Source: Phialocephala subalpina (Eukaryota; Ascomycota; Leotiomycetes; Helotiales; Mollisiaceae). Taken from it: a DNA stretch of 64,000 bases. Below are positions 11,757-23,608 of this stretch, in pieces. Under the pieces are notes generated by a model, which did not search any database, was not told the DNA's origin, and was given only the letters and a program-made list of their open reading frames with translations. Where the stretch lies: the NCBI GenBank assembly GCA_900073065.1, contig FJOG01000026.1:767117-831116 (forward strand), given 5' to 3'. Position 1 is the stretch's first letter. Every line of letters starts with the position of its first letter. Both the position numbers and the translations under genes were made by a program.

Positions 11757-12509
11757 AGCGCGATGAAAAGAGTTGATGTGCTGAGCTTTGGAGGAGGCGT
11801 ATGATGTATGATATTATACATGAGCAAAAAGATCAATATTAGAGTGCTGTCATCGAAGCAGCTGTTTGTTGGTGATCTTTCATTACACAATGAATAGTAA
11901 TCGGTGATCTCGGGCCTTATTCAGCAACACACATGATGATATGGATAATATATCTCTTCCTATTTTCCATTTCGAGTATCAACAGCTAAAATTCAATGAG
12001 CGAGTAATGTGCAGTTCTTCTGACTGGAGGTATATAAATTCGGGTCTCCTGACCTCATTCGCCTCTCCACGAGAAGTGAAGCTTCCTTCTCCAGTGTCTA
12101 TCAGTTTCCTGCAGTTTCTGAGCATTCTTCCTGCCTCTGTCGTATACAGTTGCGAATTTTTCACTCCTCACGATGATTCTCTCCATCATTTATGATTGTC
12201 GTGTTTGTGGTAGAGAACAGACGACGACCAAGTGGTCTCTATCCGAATTAACATGCGCCCTCAATCTTTCCTTTTCATCCTTACATTTTGTTTCATTTAT
12301 GTATTTGTTGCTCTCTGCTCTTATCTATTTCTTTTTCACCCAAGATTAAAGAGCTTGCCACAAAGTTCCACTCCCATCTCATCAGATTACCTCGGACTTA
12401 AGAGCGGAGCGGAAATACCCCGCCATTCAACCCCACCATCGACATCACCTCTGCTCTGCTGATCTCCGTCAGCCTCAGCCACAACATACCATTGTCACAC
12501 AATCAACAC
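11757..12509. other. Intergenic: CCT eta 3' side and GST promoter
   Basis: About 750 bp. The 12190-12500 part is pyrimidine-rich and CA-rich, as in fungal promoters and 5' leaders. No gene is seen. Confidence 0.45.
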
Positions 12510-13418
12510 ATGAGCCTCATCGCACGGTCACGACTGAAAGCGAAGCCAATTTTCACCTTATCGGTTCGCTCTCGTCCAGCCAAACGTTCATCTCCTACAC
12601 CTTTCACTCCTCAATCACGAACCATGGCCTCCTCCGAACCAGCAACCAAACGCCAAAAATCAGGAAAAGACGTACCCTACGAACTAATCTACTGGCCCGG
12701 CCTCCCCGGCCGAGGCGAACACATCCGCCTCCTCCTCGAAGCCGCCGGAGCCTCCTATACCGATTCCGGCCACCTCAAAAACGGCATGTCCGTCGTAACA
12801 TCCCAAATCTCCCCTTCCAACCTCGGAGACAGCTCCAACCCACCACCTCTCGCTCCCCCGATTCTAAAACACGGCGACTTGACAATAAGCCAAACACCCA
12901 ACATCGTATTCTACCTCGGAAAACGCCACGGCTTGATGGGTGAAGAACATGATGACGGGGCGGAGTGGAAAATCAATGCGTTGGTTTTGACGGCGTTGGA
13001 TGGATTGAGTAATGAACCGCATGATACTCATCATCCTGTTGCTACGGGACTTTATTATGAGGATCAGAAGCCGGAGGCAAAGAGGAAAGCGGAGGATTAT
13101 ATTAAGAATCGGCTTCCGAAGTTTTTGGGGTATTTTGAGAGGGTGCTGAGTGGGGAAGCGAGTAAGGGGGGTGAGTGGTTGTATGGGGGACGGTTGACGG
13201 TGGCGGATTTGGTGCTTTGGCAGTGTTTGGATGGGGTTAGGTATGCGTTTCCAAATGCTACTAAGAGGCTTGAAAAGGAAGGACAGTACAGCAAGGTATT
13301 TGAGCATCAGGGGAGGGTGAAGGAGTTACCGAAGATTAAGGCGTATTTGGGGAGTGAGAGGAGACAGAAGTATGGAATGGGGATTTATAGGCATTATCCG
13401 GAGTTGGATGAGGAGTGA
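12510..13418 (+). CDS. Glutathione S-transferase-like protein, two in-frame starts
   Basis: Single exon. From ATG 12624 it gives 264 residues (MASSEPATKR...); from the in-frame ATG at 12510 it gives 302. The short form shows the GST thioredoxin-like N-domain (YELIYWPGLPGRGEHIRLLLEAAG, then SQTPNIVFYLGKRHGL) and a helical C-domain with LTVADLVLWQ near the end, as in sigma/GSTS-like fungal enzymes that conjugate glutathione to electrophiles. The extra 38 residues of the long form are rich in Arg, Lys and Ser with no acidic residues, as in a mitochondrial presequence. Codons change from C-ending in the first half to G/T-ending in the second half. No intron is needed. Which start is used cannot be settled from sequence; the shorter one aligns with the family. 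Confidence 0.88.
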   Translation: MSLIARSRLKAKPIFTLSVRSRPAKRSSPTPFTPQSRTMASSEPATKRQKSGKDVPYELIYWPGLPGRGEHIRLLLEAAGASYTDSGHLKNGMSVVTSQISPSNLGDSSNPPPLAPPILKHGDLTISQTPNIVFYLGKRHGLMGEEHDDGAEWKINALVLTALDGLSNEPHDTHHPVATGLYYEDQKPEAKRKAEDYIKNRLPKFLGYFERVLSGEASKGGEWLYGGRLTVADLVLWQCLDGVRYAFPNATKRLEKEGQYSKVFEHQGRVKELPKIKAYLGSERRQKYGMGIYRHYPELDEE

Positions 13419-13831
13419 CGGCTGAATGGAGCTTGAGGTAGAGGCACAGGAAGTCTCCAGAGGTCGAAATGAAAAGTTTGCCGCTGTTGTATTGATCCCA
13501 TCCCGATTTACTTGTTTGAGATTCATGACGGCTTCGTAGACCTTGTAAGTAATACTGACTATAGAAAACCTGCTAAGAAATTTTTGTGTGATGCCCTTGA
13601 AAAGTCCTCGGAATCCCACATTATTTCCAGTCTTTTGTGTAGCGTCTCAGTGTGGGAGAGAAAAGTTTCTAGGCTTGAAGCCGAATTCGTGGAAGAGTCC
13701 GCAATTGATACAGCATAAGAAATTGAGAACATACTCTAACCGAGCATCATCCCGATGCCCTTCAGACGGAGAGAACCGCGACCGAAGCGCCCGCCACTAC
13801 ACTTCAAGTGTTCTGCACGATCGGTCTATCT
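13419..13831. other. Short intergenic region
   Basis: 413 bp downstream of the GST gene with no supported gene. It separates the GST from the 3' end of the minus-strand pseudogene. Confidence 0.4.
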
Positions 13832-15400
13832 TTATCCGTCATCTGGCTGGACATCCGTTGCCGGGTCGTTGCCTGCTTCTGCGTCTCTCAAGGCATCCTT
13901 CTTGGCCTGTCTCTCCATTGCCTTGGCCTCGCTCTTTCCTTTTCTGTCTCTTGCCTGTTGTCCCAGAACGGCCAGATGACTTCGAAGCGTCTCCGCCATT
14001 GATGCTCTTCCCTTCCAGGTTGTTTTGCCATTGTCCGGACGCAGTTAGCGTACCTGCCAGGCGTTGTAGTCATCATTCCCGAAGCAGATTGCGCGTATCC
14101 GGTCGGCTGGAAAGTATTGTTTCACTGTTATGGTCAGTACAGCGTACCCTCTGGTTATATGTCTAGCTCTTTCAATGTCCCAGGATCCAACAGCGAATAA
14201 GAGCAGCCAAAAGGTACGTATCGAATATCTGGTTGGATGCCATATGAGTGGCAAACTAACATATGATCGGGGAGTACACTGCATATCAATACATACTAAC
14301 AGAGGAACTTACTGTGAGTGTAATCCTTGGCGCGGTTGACAGTCACATCAACATAAAGCTCTTTCCAACTGCTGAAGCGTGCTATGTCTGTTGTTGTTTG
14401 TTTGGACATGTAATCATCAATTGCCTTGGTAAGATCTTACCAAGATGGAGTTTCCTGATCAACTGCCTTTGAAAGGGCTGTCTGAGGAGGCGCCATTGAT
14501 AGAAAAATTAATCATCCTGGAAAGGCCATGTAGTCGTACCATAAAGAATCGCACTAGCCTCATCGTAAGCTTGTGGACAGACACCGAGGATATCGATGTC
14601 TAGTTTATTTGGAGGGTGGTTGTGCCTGTCGGCGTCTCCCAAAGCTTTGTAGCACGCTGCATGTCTGTTGCTGCAGAAGCGTATGTCTTCTCCTTCCTTC
14701 ATTTCGATGGCAGATTTATCATAGCCCTCGCTCTTCGAGAGCTCGTATGTCTCTCGTTCGGTCGTCGTGGACTCGCAGATTGTATGGAACCACCATGAAT
14801 TGGTTGCTCTTTGCTCTGACGCAACGTGTACCAATCGATGGCCCAGCACGTATTCCCAGATCCGTAGTCGGAGCTCAGGAAGGAGTTTGAGAAGTCGAGA
14901 AGTGGTTGCGTTTCGTTCGAATATGCTTGATCAGAGTCAGCGAGAAGCTAATTGACAGCGTTTTCAATCTCCCAGCCTTGACAGGACAATCGAGGAGGCC
15001 TGGCTAGGCTGAGATACTACAAGCAGTAAAGCGTCATGGTCTTGACCAATTGCCGTCCTTATTCAGAAAAAGTGGACCGGTAAAGTCCAGGAGAGGTTGG
15101 GAGATCGAGAACGCTGCTCCTCGAAACGCTGATAGACTTACAGTTCTTTTGTTTTCCCGTCTTTCGCTACGCTAAGTACCGGGTTCTTGGGCTTTCTTTG
15201 TCTTGGAGGTATCCTGGTGGAGTGATTGAGTTGGACGTTGTGTCTCGGTGTTGTACCTAATATACTGGGACTTTGATCAATACCCGCGTTAGAGGGTGGC
15301 TTTGTTGTACGTCTAAGGCTGGCAATGAATATCTCTTCGAGAAAAATCTGAGCAGAGCAGGGTACTCCGACGTCGAGTCGATTTCAAAGGGTCAGTTGAG
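13832..15400 (-). pseudogene. 2EXR-like fungal protein, decayed
   Basis: Read on the minus strand, an exon at about 15370-15145 ends in a good donor (GTAAGT). After a gap the frame resumes with RLLKLLPELRLRIWEYVLG near 14890, the hallmark start of the fungal 2EXR/DUF7730-type domain, and later DIDILGVCPQAYDEASAILYG, also typical. It then breaks: a TAA near 14510, further stops near 14430 and a TAA near 14050 within an otherwise good frame (QYFPADRIRAICFGNDDYN before it, a charged tail after it). The tail ends at the stop 13832-13834. Stops that look like mutated CAA/CAG fit RIP-type change. The family is common in Helotiales-type genomes and its function is unknown. Exon borders are approximate. 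Confidence 0.6.
14425..14444. repeat. Perfect 20-bp palindrome
   Basis: CTTGGTAAGATCTTACCAAG is an uninterrupted palindrome inside the 2EXR-like pseudogene, and one of the premature TAA stops lies within it. It may be chance, or the footprint of a small insertion or excision. Confidence 0.5.
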
Positions 15401-16267
15401 CAGCATTCGTCGAGGTGGTGATGTTAGGATAGAGTTTGTGTGAACGCGTTGGACCCCAGAAGCGCCCGCGACCCGTGAGCACGTGAAACTCCCGATACGA
15501 ATACGGCAATCAGACGAAAATCTTCGAACGACAAACTTTCATCCTTCACATCAAACTTTTGAGAAATCACTTCCTTCTCTTCTACAATATTCAATGCATT
15601 ACAATGCATCGAAGGTTGATACTTGAACTACAACGTGTCCTTGTATTGCACTGGGAAATGAAGATTGGACCTGCAGTACAGTAGTTCTTGCCCCGATTCA
15701 GACATTCTCCAGGCCCGGCTACAGTACGCCGTGCCTCTAGTGAGTATGAGGGCTTTCATCCGTTTTTACCATCGAGAACTTTGAAGAAAGATTCCAAATA
15801 GCCATGGCAGCCATCGAAATCAAACAAGCGAGGTTCATTGCTACGAGGTGGGATGAGTGTTCCTTCCTCACTAGCGGTCGTTCCTACCAAATGATGACAC
15901 ACCTTCCTCTCTTGCTTTCCTTCCCACCACTTTCCTACTTAACTCTCCTTCCTCTATTCCTCTCCTTTCTTCTTCACATAACCACACACCCACAGCTTTT
16001 CATCCATTCGAACTCAACTCGAACCCCAGTCTATGCCTACATCCAAAATCGCGAAACGTTCAGATAAGTCCCAGGTCCAAATCCTGCTAGTTACTCTCTT
16101 GTACAAAGTACCGTGGTTCAGCTGGGAGGGTAAGCTCTGCTTGACTTTGGAGAATGATAAGATGCTCGTACTCAATATCTTTGTTTGAGGATGGGTGTGT
16201 AGTGTGTTTCCTGCAATTGGCCGTTGCAGTGCTCGACATCTGATGGAGTGGAGAGGAGAGAAGCGAG
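15401..16267. other. No gene recognised
   Basis: About 870 bp. A pyrimidine-rich stretch at 15900-16020 resembles a promoter or 5' leader for whatever is transcribed at 16.2 kb. No protein family is recognisable. Confidence 0.35.
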
Positions 16268-17348
16268 GTTAGTGGTTCATTGATGCTTGTGAATGTGGCC
16301 CAGTGGTAATTTGAAATCAGAAGACCAAGCGAAGAACCGAAAACGAAGCGAGAAGAGACCCGAGGAAGAAAACGCAGACTGGCTGGGGTTAGATGCATCA
16401 TGTACAGAGGTGAGTGGCACCACTGTTGAGAGTCGAACGAGGCTGACTTACAGACAGAACAATCACCGAAAACGAAGATGAGACAACGATCCTGCAGGCA
16501 GAAATAATGCAGTGCATGCGAGGTGAGTGTCAATGCTGCTAGGTTCAGATGCTGGACGATGATGTGGAGACAGAAGATCGAATGAATCACGAGAAGGAGT
16601 ACCCAAGTGTCAGAAAACGAGGCAGATGCACAGTTGTGGATGTATGGAAGGTGAGGGATGATACTCTCAGACTCAAATGCAGAATACTGACTTTTGTAGT
16701 GAGGACATCGAAATTTGGATGCCCAGCCCCGACAGACGCGTCGTGATGCCTGCAGTGGAGAGTTAACGTTCCCAGAGAAGCGTCAGAGCCCGGGACGGAG
16801 ACGAACCCGCACGAATAGAGAATACAGTGGATGCGAAGTGAGTGATGCTGCCAGGCTCGGTTGTATAATGCTGATCTTGGAACAGTGACGACGGGATATT
16901 TTTCATGCCGAATTCTGACGCCTCGAACCTGCAGAGGAAGGGACCAAACAAGCACCAAGAGCGAGATGAGAGGGGAAGATTGTCCAGCCGACTAGCGATG
17001 ATGCTGTAATTGATGAGCAAGGTAGAGACTGACAACGTGGGTGGGTCGTGATGATGGCGGGGTGGTGCAGAATGCTGACTCACAAGTTGCGACAGAAGAC
17101 ACACCTGAGAGCCGAGGGAAAAAAAAAGACGAGGAAGGTCGAGTGGCAGATCTGCTCATAATGAGGCTGATGCATCTCTGGCAGCTCATTTGAGAGGTGG
17201 ATGATGCTCACTTGAAGATATAAGCCAGCACCTGGAGACACTACCCCCCAGTAACCAGAAGAGACCGGTTGACACAAGGCATGTGCATTCAGGGTGACTT
17301 AGGTGAGTGGCAAGCACTGAAGAGGGGTGGATAATTCTGATCATATAG
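16268..17348 (+). other. Run of intron-like segments; unrecognised multi-exon gene or ncRNA
   Basis: At least six segments with spliceosomal signals follow one another on the plus strand: 16268-16320 (GTTAGT..CAG), 16410-16453 (GTGAGT..CTGAC..CAG), 16523-16569 (GTGAGT..GAG), 16651-16699 (GTGAGG..CTGAC..TAG), 16838-16885 (GTGAGT..CTGAT..CAG), 17022-17095 (GTAGAG..CTGAC..CAG) and 17303-17348 (GTGAGT..CTGAT..TAG). Between them lie GA-rich, exon-like blocks of about 70-210 nt. Some blocks are open (one reads TEDRMNHEKEYPSVRKRG) but no single splicing pattern gives a long protein. It could be an unrecognised many-exon gene, a decayed one, a spliced non-coding RNA, or repeated intron insertions. 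Confidence 0.35.
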
Positions 17349-18219
17349 CAGATAGCACAATCTAGAGACCCGATCCTCGGCCTGCCAACCTCTCACGGCG
17401 GTGCTCGTCGCTCGAAATCGTTTTCGGCATGGATCAGTCCAGGAAAGGTCGGTATGGCTTCTGACCTCGCAGAGTCTGAAAGCAAGCTAATGACTGGCCA
17501 GAACTTTATTTTTGCCACCAGGCGCAGACTACTCGCATCTTCTCTGCTCGAAAAGGTACTGATCAGTATCTCTCCAAGAAGCAGATCCCCAGGCTATTTT
17601 GGATTGTTCACGTTAGTAATATTTCTTGCCTATTCAACAGTTCGCTACTGCGGCTCGCATCTGGTGCTGTGGTCCTACTAGGAGGATAAAGATAGAACTC
17701 CCATCGCTCGGGATATTCCTCTCGCAAGGACAGACAAATAGGCGTAGTTCTCGCGTCTATACATGAGAAGATTCGCGGTTCCGAGAAGCCACTGTCTAGG
17801 TTGACGAGGAGAATGAAACCACCGTCTTCTCTTAGTCTGCGAAGGGAATTTGGGTTGATTACTCTCCGCATCCTCTACTCTTCGAGTGTGATGAGACTAT
17901 GGTGCGTCCAATCATCGAGCTATTCTTCGAACAATGGCGTTCGCTTGGACACCCCATACAACATTCACTTCAGCGATAAGCATCCCTGTCACAATGGAAA
18001 CCGATTGCCACCTCTGACGGCAGCCTACGCACTTCCTCTCCTCTCGCTGCTCGTTCCACATCTCCAAACTCGGTGCTAGAATAACCTATCCATGGTATAA
18101 ACCAAGCAATTGCAACTCGTTCAACCCTATCTGGTTTTTGCCACTCCTGCTTCAGCTTGAGTGATACCGTGGCTTACCATCTCAGCCTTCTTCACATCGT
18201 GGATAAATTTCGAGCAGAC
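17349..18219. other. No clear gene; two further intron-like segments
   Basis: Sequence upstream of the HET pseudogene. Intron-like signals (GTATGG..GCTAATGACTGGCCAG near 17452-17500, GTACTG..CAACAG near 17556-17640) suggest the transcript of the preceding run may continue here. No protein is recognised. Confidence 0.3.
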
Positions 18220-20135
18220 ATGGGTACAAGTCACAGTAGGCCCTCTATCATGGCGAGGGGGAGCCATACCACAGAAGTCTCAGGGATACGTCTATCTACC
18301 GAAGATGCAAAGGTCGTGCCAATCGGCCATTGGAAAGGCTCCACATACCTGTGTAAACCATGCCACAGACTCTCAGAGCGCTTTTCACAGCAGTTCAATC
18401 CCTCTTGCTTTCCAGCATTTGTAAATGAGCTCCCTGAAATACAACGGCCAAGCACGATACGTTTGCTAGGATCCTGTGCACTATGCGATATGGTCTCTGA
18501 TGTCGCACGCCTAAGAAAAGCATGGCTGGACAGTTGGGGATCCTCCCAGCAAGCAACGGCCAGCTTGTGGTGCGTCAGCATGCTTGAGGAAGAGGAGAGA
18601 ATCAAGGCAATTTCATCGTGGGATGATCGGGATTCTAGCTACAAGGCAAAAGCTTTCGATCTCCATTACCCAAATCCGCAGAGATGGAGGGAGCCGCAAT
18701 GGCATGGTAATTGGACGTCTCATCATCCAACTGGTCTTATTACGCCGGCAATGGTGATCACTCCCAGGCTATTCGAGGATAGGGCCAGCCCAGACTGTGG
18801 AGCGAGACTGCTGGACAGAGCCAGGGTTGATTTCAAAGTCGTCAAAAATTGGATTACTGAGTGTTTGACCTGCTATGACGATTGTCTGGGTCATGGGGGA
18901 AACAGACACGCACTCGAGCTCACTGTCATTGACTGACTGTCAGGTCAGCTGATCAGAAAGCCTCACGAAATAAAGTACACCGCGCTGAGTTATGTCTGGG
19001 GTGCTACAAGCAGGGTGACAGCAAGAAATCTACCAGCTTTAGATCTTTTCAATGATCCTTCTACACCTCGGACAATCAAGGATGCTATGGCAGTCACCCT
19101 TGAGCTCGACTATCGCTTCCTCTGGGTTGACAGGTTTTGTACCAACCCATCCGATCTCGAAGACAAACACAAGATCATATTAAAGATGGATTAGATATAC
19201 GAAAAAGCTGTCGTAACTTTAGTAGCAGCTTCAGGCAAAGACGCTAAATCTGGGCTCCCAGGCGCTGGAACATCTCCCCTTATTGTCCGAGACAAGCAAC
19301 CAGCTGTTAAGTTCGGACGCTATACTCTCACCACCACACTTCCTGAAATCAACATCGAAGTAGCAAAATCGAAATGGGCTACTCGGGCATGGACCTATCA
19401 AGAAGCTATTCTATCTTCGTGATGCCTCGTGTTTACTCTTGCACAGGTGTTTCTTGTGTGTAAAACCCTTTCACGCAGTGAAACTCTTCCGTTTATGCCT
19501 AAGACTGGGCAGCCAAAATCCAAGCTCATCGGCAGTCTAGCATGGACAGATGCAAAAAAAGGGAAGAGAGCCCCTTAGAAGACCTTACAGGTCACATCAA
19601 CCTCTACCTGGAGCGCCAGCTATCCTATGACTCGGATGCCTTGAATGCTTTTCGCGGTATCTTGGACAGGCACCATTTATAGAGTTATTGGGGCGTTCTC
19701 TTCGTTTCACGACACGGGTACGGTTTTGCAAAGGACGCTGAAGATCGTCAGGATGCTTATTCTGCAGCAAATTTTGCGTTCTCGAGAGGTCTGGCTTGGT
19801 TGTCCAATGGAACCCGCCTGTCTTTGCGTGTAGGGCAGTTTCCATCATGGTCTTGGGTGAAGATGCAGCACTGTAATATAGAGTTCTGGCAACATCCACA
19901 GGACTCTCGCTCATTTTTTGGCGTAAGAGAGGATTGGCTGGAGCTGGTCATCTTCCCGTGCGACACAAAAATCTATCTTCCACACTGGGAGGTGAGATCA
20001 AGTTGCCAAGATGATTGTGACACAGGGTGGACATCCGTGGCCGAGAGCTGGAGAGCGTCCCCGGACAAATTTATACCTGAACACCATACAACACTTTGCA
20101 TGATCGAAGCTTTCACAACCAATGTTTTAACGCTA

Positions 20136-20143
20136 TCACGTAC
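20136..20143. repeat. Target-site duplication, left copy
   Basis: TCACGTAC, matched exactly by 23978-23985. Eight bp is the duplication length characteristic of hAT transposons. Confidence 0.95.
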
Positions 20144-20162
20144 CAGGCTGGGCGGCAACTCC
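20144..20162. repeat. hAT left terminal inverted repeat
   Basis: 19 bp starting CAGGCTGGGCG, pairing with 23959-23977 at 17 of 19 positions. Confidence 0.93.
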
Positions 20163-20389
20163 CGCGGAGTCGACTCCGGAGTCGATTTAGGATTGGATCG
20201 CTTAGGATTAGTAAGAGTCGACTTTAGTCGATCCGGAGTCGACTTTTAAGGCATCTACTAGTTTGACCGCTTTTTACTTTACAATTTACTCTTTATTCTC
20301 TTCGTACAATAGTTCATTAGTCTAAAACTTCATTAATGTCTTTTTCACAAGAAGTAAACTCTTTTTTCGCTCGTTTAGTTATAATAAAG

Positions 20390-22466
20390 TCTTTTATTAC
20401 TTCTTAATCTCGTCAAAAAGGCAAGAAAATAGCCTTTATTTGGCAGTATACTCGTGAGCCTTTAAAGCACGAAAATCCAAAATTACTATATTATTCTTAT
20501 TGCGATATCGATAATCCAATTTATAAGCCATACGGAGTTACTCTTTTATCGCATATAAGCAAGCATATACACAGTAAGCATTCTTATATTACTATTAAGA
20601 AGTCTATCAGCAAGAATAAGGAGGACGTACGAGAGTAGCTCTAATAGCTTTACTACTAAGTTAAGAGTAATAAGGATATTTAAGCATTTAATTTAGAAGT
20701 TTTAGAATCTTGTTTCGACGTATTAGCTTTTATTAAGGCTTTGATTTCTCTTATCGTCGTATAAAACCTCTCGTATCGTATGGTTAAATGGACAGAGTTT
20801 CAAGTCTTATGCCAAGTACTTAATAAGGCTTGCAAAGATAAAGTCCCTATAACTTATTCAACAATCGCTAAATACGTTAAGGACGCATAGATTAAACGCA
20901 AAGACATCGTACGAAAAGTCGTTTAATTAGCAATCTCACATATCTATATCTCTCTTAATATTTGGACCGCTCCAAATTAATGGCTTTTCTTGGGGATTTG
21001 CGCACATTTTACTTCGTACGAGCAGAAGAAAACAAAAACTCTTCTTGCTTTGAAGAAAATGTCTAGATATAATGGAGAAGACTAATTCTTTGTTCTTCGC
21101 TCCGTCCTTTAAAATTATGATATTGAGAAAAAACTTGGAGCTATTATAGCTGATAACGCTTCTCCAAATAACGTTTTTTGTCGTACGATTGAGAAGTATA
21201 TAAAGGATACGCATAATAAGGAGTGGGTAGCAAATAATTGGCGGATTCGGTGTATTGGCCATATTATTAACTTTATTGTGCAAGCCTTCTTATTTGCGGA
21301 AGTAATAGATATGGAGGAGTTGGCGTCGTACGACTTAAAGGATGAAGATGGAGAGCTTACGAATGAAGAGGCTAAAAGAGCTCGATTTAGGCTCTTAAGA
21401 CCCTTTGGTAAAGGGCATAATATCGTGGTTTATATTCGTGGATCGTTTAGTCGTACGGAGGTCTTTAAAGAGCTTGTAAGAAGAGTAATCCCAATGGATA
21501 ATCGTACGAGGTGGAATAGTTGGTACGATATGCTTTTAGTCCTTTTTTCACTTAAGGGGAAAGTAGAGGAGTATTGTACGAAGTATAAAAATGAGCTTGA
21601 GGAAGATCTTTTATCTCGTGAAGAATGGAAAAAGCTAGGCACGATTAAAGACTTTTTAGCTCCTTTCTCACGAGCTACTTTGGCTACTTAAGGAGACGGC
21701 GTCTCTATTGATTTGACGCTTTTTAATATGGATATTTTAATCCAATATATTCAAGAGACTACTATACGATATTCTTTATTCTTATTTCTATTTTTACTAA
21801 TTTGTTTTAAGATAAATACAAAAAAGCAAAAGATAAAAAAAGCAAAAATTTCTTAATCCGGCTAAATGCAGCACATAAAGTCTTAGATAATTACTATCAA
21901 AAGACTAATATATCTCCATTTTACGTAGTTACTTTGATTTTGAATCCAATGTTTCGTACGAGGTATATTAACCTTTATTGGCCAAAGAAGTAAAGAGTAT
22001 TAGCTTTAGCAAAAATCAAAAAGCTTTGGGAGAAGTATAGAGAAGCAAAGATCTTTGCTCTAATTACTATACTTTTCTCGTACGAGAAGCAAAGAGAAAA
22101 TCTTGAAGAGCCGCTAGATGCGTACGACCGTATTAAAGCGTCTCTTAAAATTGTTGCTAGGCTAGCAAGTGAAGACGAGTATGAGGATTATAATTCGCAA
22201 GAGTCGTACGATCTTGGTTTAAAGGGGGCTCTTGTATAGTGGTACTAAGACACGCAAAGGCAGCGCTGGCCTAGGCTCTCACTTATGGCTATTGATATCC
22301 TCTTGATTCCACCAATGAGTGATGAGCCAGAAAGGGTCTTCTCTGGAGCTCGTCGTACGGTGACTTGGGATAAAAGACAAATAGAACCAAAAACAATTGA
22401 GATAAGAGAATATTTTAAACATTGGAAAAAAAATGGGATTTTGAATACTTTCTTTGAAAATAGTTA
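20390..22466 (+). pseudogene. hAT transposase, decayed
   Basis: The N-terminal part (about 20400-20640) resembles a BED-type zinc finger: IWQYTREPL, then a YYSYCD segment and a His-rich HISKHIHSKH. The first expected Cys of the pair appears to be Tyr. A central catalytic region follows, with GAIIADNASPNN near 21145, NWRIRCIGHIINFIVQAF near 21240 and DNRTRWNSWYDML near 21500. The C-terminal hAT dimerisation domain (PF05699 type) is clear at about 22280-22466: LMAIDILLIPPMSDEPERVFSGARR. Many stops interrupt the frame (20636 onward, 21690 and others). Most stand where Gln is expected, consistent with CAA/CAG to TAA/TAG change as produced by RIP. No functional transposase can be made. Confidence 0.85.
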
Positions 22467-23089
22467 ATTGCAATTCGTACGAAGCAATAGAATCTATTAA
22501 GTCCGTACAAAGGCCAATATATTTGCTTTTTTTCTTTCTTTTGTAGGCGTACGTAAAGGGCGTCCAATTATACAAAAGTGTAGCGGGAGAAAGCAATAAT
22601 TATGCAGTATTAACCCAAATAAAGCTAGCTTCGTACGATAGAGCTTCGTACGAAATAGTACAAACGGTGCAAACACTTTTAGCGCGAAAATAGTGGGGTT
22701 TTGTCTATATAAGGCTCTCTTTTTCCTTTACCACTTCTTTTCTTTCTTTAGATCCTCTTATACGCGCCACTTTTCCTTACGCTTCGTACGACTCTAATAA
22801 CTTTGCGTAGGTCTTCTCAAGCTTTACTCTTGCTATATATTTAATTAATTCAATTAACAAGTAAGTTTCTTTTTGCGCGCATACCGCGAAAGTAAATAAA
22901 CAACTAACGCGTACGTAGCACAATTTGATACTATGGCTAATAACAACAACTAGTTCGTACGACTCTATTATCTTCGTACGATCGCTAACGCGCTCAGGAT
23001 TGTCCCTTACGCCGCTCTTCCTTAAGCGCTTGGAGCTCTCGCCCTTCCTCCGCCTCCAAATAATGGCATATAGACGCTTGTAGTCGCCA

Positions 23090-23608
23090 GTCAGCAGTTG
23101 GCTCAAGGCGTACGATCCCTATCCTTCTCGTACGATCTATACTAATATCATACAGTGCTATAATGCTGCTCAGTGGGCTTGCCTGGCTATGCCTGGTAAC
23201 GACGTGCTAGTTAATGGCGCGCGCGTGACCGTAGTACAAGTTAAAACAAGTCGCCCGTCGTATATTAACGCGCTCTTTATCCAGAGAGCGGGGGTTGATA
23301 TAAGTCACGATCTTTGCTGGGAATGCGTACGACTCGGACTCGACCGTATGGTCTTCCCCGAATGCCGTCGTATCCCAGGGCAATTCGGTGGGTGTTGTAG
23401 TAACTGCAAGTGGCCAGATCATGGTGCACGTTGCCGCTGGGGTGGATAAGGTGGTAGTGGTGGTGGCAACAATAGGCGCAAGCCTAGTGGAGGACGGGGT
23501 GGAAAAGGTTCGAAAGGTCCTCGTACGCCCAAGAAACCTAAGGCTTTGCCCCTTGCTGGCGACGGCAAAGCTAAATCCTCGCAGTCTAATGTTATTGTTA
23601 TAGCTTAA
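23090..23608 (+). pseudogene. Cargo frame in hAT element: DUF3716-like Cys-rich protein
   Basis: A second frame downstream of the transposase and in the same orientation, noticeably richer in G+C. An open segment (about 23112-23446) leads to a cysteine cluster: HDLCWECVRLGL, then FPECRRIPGQFGGCCSNCKW and GARCRW, a pattern resembling, as I recall it, the fungal DUF3716 family. A TAA at 23447-23449 interrupts it, but the frame stays open behind the stop as a Gly/Lys/Arg-rich tail (GGSGGGNNRRKPSGG, KGPRTPKKPK) until a TAA near 23607. That stop is likely a mutated CAA. The start codon is uncertain; the ATG at 23189 falls inside the conserved-looking part. It may bind nucleic acid (inference from zinc-finger-like cysteines and basic tail). 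Confidence 0.6.
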
